Shown piece after piece: positions 1 to 5,521 of a stretch of DNA of 5,521 nucleotides. Position 1 is the stretch's first letter; every line of letters begins with the position of its first letter. Made by a program: the position numbers and the translations under genes. The DNA is from an uncultured Porphyromonadaceae bacterium (lineage in GTDB: Bacteria > Bacteroidota > Bacteroidia > Bacteroidales > Muribaculaceae). The notes below the pieces were generated by a model. The model was not told the DNA's origin and made no database searches. It saw only the letters and a program-made list of their open reading frames with translations. The stretch covers positions 1 to 5,521 of the forward strand of contig URII01000090.1 in the NCBI GenBank assembly GCA_900547825.1, in the 5' to 3' direction.

Positions 1-1025
1 AGCCCGAGCGCGACGGACTCTTCTGCGAGCGTATCTTCGGTCCGGTCAAAGACTACGAATGTCACTGCGGCAAATACAAACGCATCCGCTACAAAGGCAT
101 CGTCTGCGACCGTTGCGGCGTTGAGGTCACTGAGAAAAAAGTGCGTCGCGAGCGCATGGGCCACATCAAGCTCGTCGTGCCCGTCGCACACATCTGGTAT
201 TTCCGCTCTCTCCCCAACAAGATCGGCTATCTCCTCGGGCTTCCCTCCAAGAAACTTGATTCGGTGATCTATTACGAACGCTATATCGTCATAAATCCCG
301 GAAATGTGGAAGGCGTGGCTGCGCTCGACCTTCTGTCAGAGGAGGAATATTTCGATATAATGGACAAGCTTCCCAAAGAGAACCAGCTCCTTGAGGACAA
401 CGATCCCAATAAGTTTGTTGCCAAAATGGGTGCGGAGGCCATTTATGACCTTCTGCAGAACCTTGATCTCGACGAACTGTCCTACAGTCTCCGCCATCAG
501 GCCGACACCGACGGCTCGCAGCAGCGCAAGACCGAGGCTCTGAAACGTCTTCAGGTAGTGGAGTCGTTCCGTGCCTCGCGCGGCCGCAACAAACCCGAAT
601 GGATGATACTCCAGGCTGTACCTGTCATCCCGCCTGAACTGCGTCCCCTTGTGCCTCTGGATGGCGGACGTTTCGCTACCAGCGACCTTAACGACCTCTA
701 CCGTCGCGTAATTATCCGCAACAATCGTCTCAAACGTCTTATCGAGATAAAGGCTCCCGAAGTGATTCTCCGCAATGAGAAGCGTATGCTTCAGGAAGCT
801 GTGGATTCGCTGCTTGACAATTCACGTAAGTCATCGGCAGTGAAAACCGAAGCCAACCGTCCGCTAAAATCACTGTCCGACAGCCTTAAAGGCAAGCAGG
901 GCCGCTTCCGTCAGAACCTCCTCGGCAAGCGTGTCGACTATTCGGCCCGTTCGGTTATCGTTGTAGGCCCTGAGCTGAAAATGCACGAATGCGGTATCCC
1001 CAAGGATATGGCAGCCGAGCTTTAA
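1..1025 (+). CDS. rpoC: RNA polymerase beta' subunit RpoC, N-terminal part (5' partial, ends at in-frame TAA)
   Basis: This is the N-terminal part of the largest catalytic subunit of RNA polymerase. The reading frame is already open at base 3 (PERDGLFCERIFGPVKDYEC), so the true start lies outside the window; by alignment from memory with E. coli beta', about 50 residues are missing. The N-terminal zinc site is intact, with Cys codons at 60, 66, 105 and 114 (CHC...CDRC). Next come the clamp region and the clamp-helix coiled coil that binds sigma region 2 (DLNDLYRRVI from 684, to about 830). The rudder/switch-2 segment GKQGRFRQNLLGKRVDY lies at 891-941. The frame ends at TAA 1023-1025 after MAAEL, exactly where the family continues with an aromatic residue and KPF. 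Homology resumes in the same frame at 1026, so this and the next entry are one gene interrupted by a nonsense codon. An ATG exists at 156, but the conserved upstream sequence rules it out as the start. Identity is certain; whether the stop is real is not. Confidence 0.96.
   Translation, partial: PERDGLFCERIFGPVKDYECHCGKYKRIRYKGIVCDRCGVEVTEKKVRRERMGHIKLVVPVAHIWYFRSLPNKIGYLLGLPSKKLDSVIYYERYIVINPGNVEGVAALDLLSEEEYFDIMDKLPKENQLLEDNDPNKFVAKMGAEAIYDLLQNLDLDELSYSLRHQADTDGSQQRKTEALKRLQVVESFRASRGRNKPEWMILQAVPVIPPELRPLVPLDGGRFATSDLNDLYRRVIIRNNRLKRLIEIKAPEVILRNEKRMLQEAVDSLLDNSRKSSAVKTEANRPLKSLSDSLKGKQGRFRQNLLGKRVDYSARSVIVVGPELKMHECGIPKDMAAEL
1023..1025 (+). other. rpoC: In-frame ochre (TAA) codon inside rpoC
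   Basis: The codon sits between GAG CTT and AAG CCG in an unbroken frame. Bacteroidetes RpoC has Tyr here (AAELYKPFVIRK) and E. coli has Phe (LELFKPF, about residue 377 counting back 83 codons from the catalytic Asp460). A single change of TAC or TAT to TAA explains it. TAA also ends the same gene at 4152-4154, which argues against reassignment of this codon. Sequencing or assembly error is the likeliest cause; real nonsense or readthrough is possible but would hit an essential gene. Confidence 0.9.
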
Positions 1026-4000
1026 AAGCCGTTCGTCATACGCAAGCTTATTGAGCGTGGCATAGTGAAGACTGTGAAATCGGCCAAAAAGATTGTTGAC
1101 CGCAAAGAGCCGGTTGTATGGGATATCCTCGAATATGTGATGAAAGGCCACCCCGTATTGTTCAACCGTGCCCCGACACTTCACCGTCTTGGTATCCAGG
1201 CATTCCAGCCCAAGATGATCGAAGGCAAGGCTATCCAGCTTCATCCCCTCGCATGTACGGCGTTCAACGCCGACTTCGACGGTGACCAGATGGCCGTCCA
1301 TCTTCCTCTCGGCAACGAGGCTATACTTGAGGCCCAGATGCTTATGCTCGGTGCCCACAACATCCTTAACCCAGCCAACGGCGCTCCTATCACCGTGCCT
1401 TCACAGGACATGGTGCTCGGACTCTACTATATCACCAAGCTCCGTAAGGGCGACAAGGGCGAAGGCCTGAAATTCTATGGTCCCGAGGAAGCCGAGATAG
1501 CATACAACGAAGGCTGCGTCACACTCCATGCACCTGTATCGGTGATGGTGGACGATGTTGACGAAGCCGGCAATCCCGTGCGCCGTCTCGTTGAGAACAC
1601 CTCTGTGGGCCGCGTGCTCGTAAACCAGTATGTACCCAAGGAGATAGGCTATGTCAACGAGATTCTTTCCAAAAAGTCGTTGCGTAACATCATCTCGCGT
1701 GTGATCAAGCGCTGCGGTATTCCCCGCTCGGCACAGTTCCTTGACGATATCAAGAACCTCGGCTACCGTATGGCATTCAAGGGCGGACTTTCGTTCAATC
1801 TCGGCGACGTGATCATTCCCGCCGAAAAAGAGCAGTACGTTCAGGAGGGCTACGATCAGGTGCAGGAAGTGATGAACAACTATGCAATGGGCTTCATTAC
1901 CAACAACGAACGTTACAATCAGATCATCGACATCTGGACGCATGTCAACTCGCGTCTTGCCGACACTCTGATGAAACAGATATCAAGCGACCAGCAGGGC
2001 TTCAACCCGGTCTACATGATGCTTGACTCCGGCGCCCGTGGTTCGAAGGACCAGATCCGCCAGCTTTCAGGTATGCGTGGTCTTATGGCCAAGCCGCAGA
2101 AGAGCGGTGCTGAAGGCGGTCAGATCATCGAGAACCCGATTCTTGCCAACTTCAAGGAGGGCCTTTCGGTACTTGAATACTTCATCTCTACCCACGGTGC
2201 GCGTAAGGGTCTTGCCGACACCGCTCTTAAAACAGCCGACGCCGGTTACCTTACCCGCCGTCTCGTCGATGTGGCTCACGACGTCATCATCAACGAGGAG
2301 GACTGCGGAACACTCCGTGGGCTTGTATGCACCGAGATCAAGAACAACGACGAGGTTGTGGCTTCTCTCGGCGAGCGTATTCTTGGCCGTGTATCGGTTC
2401 ACGACATTGTCGATCCCATCTCGGGTGAGATCATAGTGCATGCCGGCGAGGAGATCAACGACATAGCCGCCGACCGCATCAACGCATCTCCCATCGAATC
2501 CGTTGAGATCCGTTCGGTGCTCACCTGCGAGAGCAAGAAAGGTGTGTGCGCCAAATGCTATGGGCGCAACCTTGCCAACAATCGCCTTGTGCAGAAAGGC
2601 GAGGCTGTGGGCGTGATCGCGGCGCAGTCCATCGGCGAGCCGGGTACTCAGCTTACCCTGCGTACATTCCACGTCGGTGGTGTGGCCTCCAATATCGCTG
2701 CCGTGTCATCCGTCACTTCCCGTTACGAAGGTGTGCTTGAAATCGACGAGCTCCGCACCGTCACTACCGACGAAGTTGACTCACGCGGACGCAATGTCGA
2801 TGTAGTGATCGGCCGTCTTGCCGAGATGCGAATCATCGATCCCAACACCAAGATGATGCTCACATCAGCCAACATACCTTACGGCTCGAAACTCTATTTC
2901 TCTAACGGCGACAAGGTAAGCAAAGGCGATGTGATCTGTGAATGGGATCCCTTCAATGCCGTTATCGTCAGTGAGGCAGGTGGTAAGATCAAATACGAGA
3001 ATCTTATCGAGAACATCACCTACCGTGTCGATGCCGACGAACAGACAGGTCTTCGTGAAAAGATCATCATCGAATCCAAGGATAAAGGCAAGGTGCCCGA
3101 AGCCCATATACTTGATGCAAACGGTCAGGAGATCAAGACCTACTCACTGCCTGTGGGCGCTCATCTTATGGTTGACGAGGACACTCAGCTCAAACCCGGT
3201 GAGATTTTCGTCAAGATACCCCGTGCATCCGGCAACGCTGGTGACATCACCGGTGGTCTTCCCCGTGTCACGGAACTTTTCGAAGCCCGTAACCCGTCGA
3301 ACCCCGCCATTGTCTCGGAAATTGACGGTGAGGTCAACTTCGGCAAGGTGAAACGAGGCAACCGCGAAATCTCCGTGACCTCGAAGCTCGGCGAAGTCAA
3401 GAAGTATCTTGTGCCCCTGTCAAAGCAAATCCTCGTGCAGGAAAACGACTATGTGCGTGCCGGCACACCGTTGTCCGACGGTGCCATCACTCCCGCCGAC
3501 ATCCTCAACATCATGGGCCCGACAGCTGTGCAGGAGTATATCGTCAACGAGGTACAGGATGTGTACCGCATGCAGGGTGTTAAGATCAACGACAAGCACT
3601 TTGAAGTGATCGTGCGCCAGATGATGCGTAAAGTCAATATCCTTGATCCGGGCGACACATGCTTCCTTGAGCAGCAGGTAGTCGACAAACGGGCATTCAT
3701 GGAGGAAAACGACCGCATCTGGGGCAAGAAAGTGGTCACCGACGCCGGCGACAGCGACACAGTGAAGCCCGGTATGATCATAACCGCCCGTAAACTCCGC
3801 GATGAGAACTCTGCCCTCAAACGCCGCGACATGCGCCTCATTGAGGTTCGTGATGCAGTTCCCGCTACTTCCGAGCAGATACTTCAGGGTATCACCCGTG
3901 CCGCATTGCAGACCACAAGCTTCATGTCGGCAGCTTCTTTCCAGGAAACCACCAAGGTTCTTAACGAAGCGGCAATCAACGGCAAGGTGGACTACCTTGA

Positions 4001-4154
4001 AGGCATGAAGGAAAATGTGATCTGCGGTCACAAGATCCCGGCCGGTACCGGCTTGCGTGAATATGACCGGATCGTGGTTGGCAGCAAGGATGATATCGAC
4101 GAGTTCTACGACACCGACGAAGTCATCGACGTTACCCGTGAATCAGTGAGATAA
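1026..4154 (+). CDS. rpoC: RNA polymerase beta' subunit RpoC, catalytic and C-terminal part (continues the same frame after the TAA)
   Basis: Conserved RpoC sequence begins immediately after the stop (KPFVIRKLIERGIV), so the open frame is part of rpoC rather than a new gene. The first possible restart is GTG 1065 or ATG 1140, neither with a convincing ribosome binding site. Landmarks in order are: NRAPTLHRLGIQAF, then the Mg-binding NADFDGD at 1266-1286 with all three Asp codons intact; GARGSKDQIRQL and the bridge helix (about 2148-2264, NFKEGL to TRRL); the second zinc site with Cys codons at 2304, 2526, 2547 and 2556; and the trigger-loop start IGEPGTQLTLRTFHVGG at 2631-2681. A lineage insertion of about 185 residues follows (about 2682-3236), then the conserved AGDITGGLPRVTELFEAR (from 3237) and the C-terminal SFMSAASFQETTKVLNEAA block. 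With the first part and the missing start, the protein would be about 1430 residues, normal for Bacteroidetes. Codon use is GC-rich at third positions. No other frameshift is visible. Confidence 0.97.
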   Translation, partial: KPFVIRKLIERGIVKTVKSAKKIVDRKEPVVWDILEYVMKGHPVLFNRAPTLHRLGIQAFQPKMIEGKAIQLHPLACTAFNADFDGDQMAVHLPLGNEAILEAQMLMLGAHNILNPANGAPITVPSQDMVLGLYYITKLRKGDKGEGLKFYGPEEAEIAYNEGCVTLHAPVSVMVDDVDEAGNPVRRLVENTSVGRVLVNQYVPKEIGYVNEILSKKSLRNIISRVIKRCGIPRSAQFLDDIKNLGYRMAFKGGLSFNLGDVIIPAEKEQYVQEGYDQVQEVMNNYAMGFITNNERYNQIIDIWTHVNSRLADTLMKQISSDQQGFNPVYMMLDSGARGSKDQIRQLSGMRGLMAKPQKSGAEGGQIIENPILANFKEGLSVLEYFISTHGARKGLADTALKTADAGYLTRRLVDVAHDVIINEEDCGTLRGLVCTEIKNNDEVVASLGERILGRVSVHDIVDPISGEIIVHAGEEINDIAADRINASPIESVEIRSVLTCESKKGVCAKCYGRNLANNRLVQKGEAVGVIAAQSIGEPGTQLTLRTFHVGGVASNIAAVSSVTSRYEGVLEIDELRTVTTDEVDSRGRNVDVVIGRLAEMRIIDPNTKMMLTSANIPYGSKLYFSNGDKVSKGDVICEWDPFNAVIVSEAGGKIKYENLIENITYRVDADEQTGLREKIIIESKDKGKVPEAHILDANGQEIKTYSLPVGAHLMVDEDTQLKPGEIFVKIPRASGNAGDITGGLPRVTELFEARNPSNPAIVSEIDGEVNFGKVKRGNREISVTSKLGEVKKYLVPLSKQILVQENDYVRAGTPLSDGAITPADILNIMGPTAVQEYIVNEVQDVYRMQGVKINDKHFEVIVRQMMRKVNILDPGDTCFLEQQVVDKRAFMEENDRIWGKKVVTDAGDSDTVKPGMIITARKLRDENSALKRRDMRLIEVRDAVPATSEQILQGITRAALQTTSFMSAASFQETTKVLNEAAINGKVDYLEGMKENVICGHKIPAGTGLREYDRIVVGSKDDIDEFYDTDEVIDVTRESVR

Positions 4155-4177
4155 ATCAATTTAAATCCCCATAATCT

Positions 4178-4217
4178 AAGCGGCGGATCCAAGAAGCGAT
4201 AATTGGATCCGCCGCTT
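4178..4217 (+). terminator. rpoC downstream hairpin (probable terminator)
   Basis: A perfect 15-bp inverted repeat (AAGCGGCGGATCCAA at 4178-4192 and its complement at 4203-4217) encloses a 10-nt loop and starts 24 nt after the rpoC stop. It would mark the end of the transcript. No T tract follows (CGTCGTTGG), so it may act as a weak or factor-dependent terminator, or as a 3'-end stabiliser. Each arm contains GGATCC, itself a palindrome. Confidence 0.75.
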
Positions 4218-4258
4218 CGTCGTTGGATAAATTATTGGTTAAGGATTGAAATATTTTA

Positions 4259-4288
4259 TTGGGGCATTGGGCTAAATTCGTATATTTG
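4259..4288 (+). promoter_or_regulatory. Bacteroidetes-type promoter (-33 TTG, 19 bp, -7 TATATTTG)
   Basis: TATATTTG at 4281-4288 matches the Bacteroides -7 consensus TAnnTTTG at every fixed position. TTG at 4259-4261 lies 19 bp upstream, the expected place for the -33 element. Transcription would start at about 4292-4296, right at the beginning of the structured leader. The site lies just downstream of the rpoC hairpin, so the following gene has its own transcript. Confidence 0.65.
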
Positions 4289-4333
4289 CATGTGTGACGC
4301 ATACGGAGGTATGGCGTCGTAAATTTAAGGATA

Positions 4334-4404
4334 GCGTTTTGCTATTGTACCGTACATAAGAAACTGCCAATTTCCAAGCGACAAGTACAATAGGCACAAA
4401 ACGC
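4334..4404 (+). promoter_or_regulatory. Leader helix H2 (17 bp, long loop)
   Basis: GCGTTTTG (4334-4341) pairs with CAAAACGC (4397-4404), and CTATTGTAC (4342-4350) pairs with GTACAATAG (4385-4393), leaving GCA bulged at 4394-4396. The loop 4351-4384 carries the ACTGCCA element. Part of the 5' arm can instead form a small local hairpin (ATAGC 4331-4335 with GCTAT 4341-4345). Confidence 0.55.
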
Positions 4405-4423
4405 CTGCGCTATACGCGTGGGC
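4403..4423 (+). promoter_or_regulatory. Candidate antiterminator hairpin
   Basis: GCCTGCGC (4403-4410) can pair with GCGTGGGC (4416-4423) over 8 bp, including two G-U pairs, around a 5-nt loop TATAC. Its 3' arm is most of the 5' arm of the following terminator helix (4415-4425), so the two structures exclude each other. Because it is local it would form first during transcription. The regulatory role is inferred. Confidence 0.4.
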
Positions 4424-4487
4424 TGTGCTTATATGTTGCGCGGTATGGCAGTACCTTTATGTAATATAAGCGGCCCGCGCGTTTTTT
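4415..4487 (+). terminator. Intrinsic terminator-like hairpin inside the leader (H3 plus T6)
   Basis: CGCGTGGGCTG (4415-4425) pairs with CGGCCCGCGCG (4471-4481) over 11 bp with two G-U pairs. After a 2-nt bulge, CTTATAT (4428-4434) pairs with ATATAAG (4464-4470) over 7 bp. A run of six T's follows at 4482-4487, the classic layout of a factor-independent terminator, 58 nt before the ATG at 4546. The apical part contains a small GGTA/TACC hairpin with loop TGGCAG. It may end a separate ncRNA or serve as an attenuator. Confidence 0.6.
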
Positions 4488-4545
4488 GTGCCCGGGCGCC
4501 TATAGCCCCGGCAATATTGCACAATAATCAATCAATAAAATCACT

Positions 4546-5278
4546 ATGAAAAAATTATTATCATTCTTTTTTTGCATCCTTGTTGGGATTGCTGACACTT
4601 AACGCCCAGAAGCAGTGGGCTGTCGGCGACATCATGGAAATGGACGGCATGCGTTGCCTTGTTATTGAGGTGGATGAGTCAGGCACACGTGGAAAAATTA
4701 TGTCTCCTCCTGCGGTAAGTGATAAAAAGAAAAAGGAAATTGTAAATGACGCCACAAAAGCCGTTGATAAGATGATTAAGAGGGGGGAGATTGACGCATC
4801 GGCACGGGAAGATGAGATTAAGAAACTTACAATGACAAATTTAGCCGTTTTTGGTATAATCCCTTGTGAAAAGGCAAAGAAAGGTATGGTATATAAAGTG
4901 GATGAGTGGTCCAGCACATTGCCCAAAGGTTGGCGCTTGCCTAATTTATCGGATATTACAGCATTCTGTTATCCTGTATTTGGTGGCGTAGGCTCTGATC
5001 ATAAAATCGCCCTTACTAAATTTAATGGGAAGGTTAAAAAGATTACTGAGGACATATGTTGGCGAGGTAATATAATGAGTTGCCTTTATAGTGGTTTTAT
5101 ATGGGGGCCTGATTCGGATCCGGTCAATGTCATGTTTACGAGCTGGATAAGTAAAGGGGGGAATTTTAAATGCTATATGGAGTTACGGGATAAATATACA
5201 GGTAAAGAGCGTACGGTTGCCGTAAAGGACTTCGGCGCCGATGATTCCGAAATGGATCTTGACGCCAACGGTAAATAA
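4546..5278 (+). CDS. Secreted FISUMP/DUF1566-like hypothetical protein (frame interrupted at a T7 run)
   Basis: The role is unknown; the protein is probably exported. ATG 4546 begins a signal peptide (MKKLLSFFF) but, as written, stops at TAA 4600 after 18 codons. Dropping one T from the run 4567-4573 gives a continuous 243-residue protein: a hydrophobic segment at residues 4-18, a likely signal peptidase I cut after LNA (20/21), GDIMEMDG at 27-34, GTRGKIM around 46-52, a Lys/Glu-rich, probably helical stretch at 58-95, LPKGWRLPN at 125-133, and six cysteines in the mature part. The GD...G..C..I.VDESG opening and the GWRLP motif resemble, from memory, the FISUMP/DUF1566 (Lcl-like) surface proteins of Bacteroidetes. 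The in-frame restart at TTG 4580 would lose most of the signal peptide. The start region lacks a Shine-Dalgarno sequence and is A/T-rich, usual in this phylum. Base composition in the middle is clearly more A/T-rich than in rpoC. Confidence 0.7.
4567..4573 (+). other. T7 homopolymer causing the frame break in the signal peptide
   Basis: Seven T's follow TTC at 4564. With six, the reading continues FFF-A-S-L-L-G into the long downstream frame; with seven it runs to a stop at 4600-4602. The needed correction is loss of one base (or a +1 ribosomal shift), so canonical -1 slippage on U UUU UUU would not restore it. The alternative of an extra A in the A6 run (4549-4554) gives a poorer signal peptide. 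Confidence 0.75.
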
Positions 5279-5293
5279 AAGTAAATTTCGAGT

Positions 5294-5336
5294 GTATGGC
5301 TATGCCGCGACTATGCGTTATAGCCATACTTTCTTT
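5294..5336 (+). terminator. Intrinsic terminator after the secreted-protein gene
   Basis: GTATGGCTAT (5294-5303) is perfectly complementary to ATAGCCATAC (5320-5329), giving 10 bp around a 16-nt loop that can itself pair CGC with GCG. The T-rich tail TTTCTTT (5330-5336) follows directly. It lies 15 nt after the stop codon of the preceding gene. Confidence 0.8.
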
Positions 5337-5392
5337 ATATATGCTCCGTAGAATTGCTAATAGTTCTAACCATTGTCCTAAAATTCGGGTTT

Positions 5393-5456
5393 GTCGTAGA
5401 AGTCGGAAAATGTCGGATTCAGTCCGAGAAGTCCGATAATGTCCGATGATGTGCGA
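5393..5456 (+). repeat. Helically phased short repeat array (GTCSGA-like, about 7 units)
   Basis: Units start at 5393 (GTCGTA), 5402 and 5412 (GTCGGA), 5422, 5431 and 5441 (GTCCGA) and 5451 (GTGCGA), at steps of 9, 10, 10, 9, 10 and 10 bp. The TCGGA cores of the second and third units are the reverse complement of the TCCGA cores that follow, so the array also has an inverted symmetry centred near 5420. TTCGGG occurs on both sides (5384 and 5458). Spacing near one helical turn would place all units on one DNA face, as in a multi-site operator; it could also be a simple intergenic repeat. Confidence 0.6.
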
Positions 5457-5470
5457 TTTCGGGCGAAAAA

Positions 5471-5478
5471 AATATTTG
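5471..5478 (+). promoter_or_regulatory. Weak candidate -7 element of a downstream promoter
   Basis: AATATTTG matches TAnnTTTG except at the first base. There is no clear -33 TTG at the right distance; the last repeat unit of the array (5451-5456) falls in that area. The placement after a terminator and the leader-like sequence that follows are the main support. Confidence 0.3.
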
Positions 5479-5497
5479 CGCTAATTGTGTGGCAGTC

Positions 5498-5521
5498 AAG
5501 GCGGAGCGTTTTGTTGCTGAA
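5498..5521 (+). ncRNA. Possible start of a second copy of the structured leader (cut by the window edge)
   Basis: AAGG, 3 nt, AGCGTTTTG (5498-5513) recalls AAGG, 2 nt, AGCGTTTTG at 4327-4341 in the first leader. GCGTTTTG is the 5' arm of helix H2 there. A GTGTG element and a TATTTGC element also precede both, though at different spacing. The match is short and the rest lies outside the window, so this is tentative. Confidence 0.3.

Larger units (their letters stand above)
4293..4545 (+). ncRNA. Structured RNA: 5' leader or stand-alone ncRNA with kissing-loop potential
   Basis: This stretch between promoter and start codon contains no recognisable protein but has dense complementarity. H1 is 4293-4304 with 4309-4321 (GACGC/GCGTC and ATAC/GTAT, one bulged G, loop GGAG). 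H2 pairs 4334-4350 with 4385-4404: 17 bp with a 3-nt bulge and a 34-nt loop. H3 pairs 4415-4434 with 4464-4481 and is followed by T6. ACTGCCA in the H2 loop (4363-4369) is the exact complement of TGGCAGT in the H3 loop (4446-4452), compatible with both helices forming. A last hairpin (4488-4497 with 4505-4522) precedes an A/T-rich, open start region. The RNA could end at the T6 tract (about 195 nt) or read through into the gene at 4546. I cannot match it to a named RNA family from memory. The structure was derived by eye, without energy calculation or covariation. Confidence 0.6.

Noticed and set aside
870..1358. Long open frames on the minus strand opposite rpoC (also 1401-1943, 2067-2672, 3420-4031)
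   Set aside because: They lie opposite highly conserved rpoC codons, have no recognisable domains or start signals, and are expected from GC-rich codon use.
3651..3665. Cys in GDTCFLEQQ of RpoC, where I recall Arg in relatives
   Set aside because: The position is not conserved between phyla (E. coli has a different residue), so it is likely ordinary variation.
1065..4154. A separate gene starting at GTG 1065, as in a naturally split rpoC
   Set aside because: Conserved RpoC residues run on from 1026 without a gap, no ribosome binding site is seen, and the break lies before the catalytic domain, unlike known natural splits.
4567..4573. Programmed -1 ribosomal frameshifting on U UUU UUU
   Set aside because: The downstream frame needs a +1 shift or loss of one base, so -1 slippage would lead into the wrong frame.
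4561..4926. Minus-strand open frame opposite the secreted protein gene
   Set aside because: It is antisense to a frame with a clear signal peptide and family-like motifs, and it has no promoter or recognisable content of its own.
5349..5368. Small inverted repeat TAGAA/TTCTA around a 10-nt spacer
   Set aside because: Five pairs of A/T-rich sequence are common by chance and nothing nearby supports a role.
5393..5456. CRISPR array
   Set aside because: Units are only 6 bp with 3-4 bp between them, far from the repeat and spacer sizes of CRISPR, and no cas gene is present.

Overview
The window looks like a fragment of a Bacteroidales chromosome. The evidence is an RpoC sequence that matches the Bacteroidetes form of the subunit, a Bacteroidetes-type promoter (TTG, 19 bp, TATATTTG), and a gene start without a Shine-Dalgarno sequence. 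The family Muribaculaceae would fit but is only a guess. The sequence may come from a metagenome or draft assembly, because two neighbouring genes each carry one disruptive change.

Positions 1-4154 hold rpoC, the beta' subunit of RNA polymerase, missing only about its first 50 codons. It is full length and in a single frame, but an in-frame TAA at 1023-1025 replaces the aromatic codon of the conserved AAEL(Y)KPF segment, about 83 codons before the catalytic NADFDGD. A perfect 15-bp inverted repeat without a clear T tract follows the gene (4178-4217).

Positions 4259-4545 are the most interesting part: a promoter followed by about 250 nt of non-coding, strongly self-complementary sequence. It can fold into a small 5' hairpin, a 17-bp helix with a large loop (4334-4404), and an 18-bp helix ending in six T's (4415-4487), which looks like an intrinsic terminator. 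The loops of the two large hairpins share a perfect 7-base complement, so a loop-loop (kissing) contact is possible. Alternative pairings overlap the terminator arms. This could be a stand-alone ncRNA of about 195 nt, a transcription attenuator for the next gene, or both.

Positions 4546-5278 encode a secreted protein of unknown function (243 residues when restored) with a signal peptide and a GWRLP motif resembling the FISUMP/DUF1566 (Lcl-like) proteins of Bacteroidetes. A run of seven T's in the signal-peptide region puts the start codon out of frame with the rest. A good intrinsic terminator follows (5294-5336).

Positions 5337-5521 hold no gene that I can see. They contain an array of about seven GTCSGA-like units spaced 9-10 bp apart, a weak promoter-like element, and a final stretch resembling the start of the 4293-4545 leader. 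A second copy of the leader-plus-secreted-protein module may therefore begin at the window edge.
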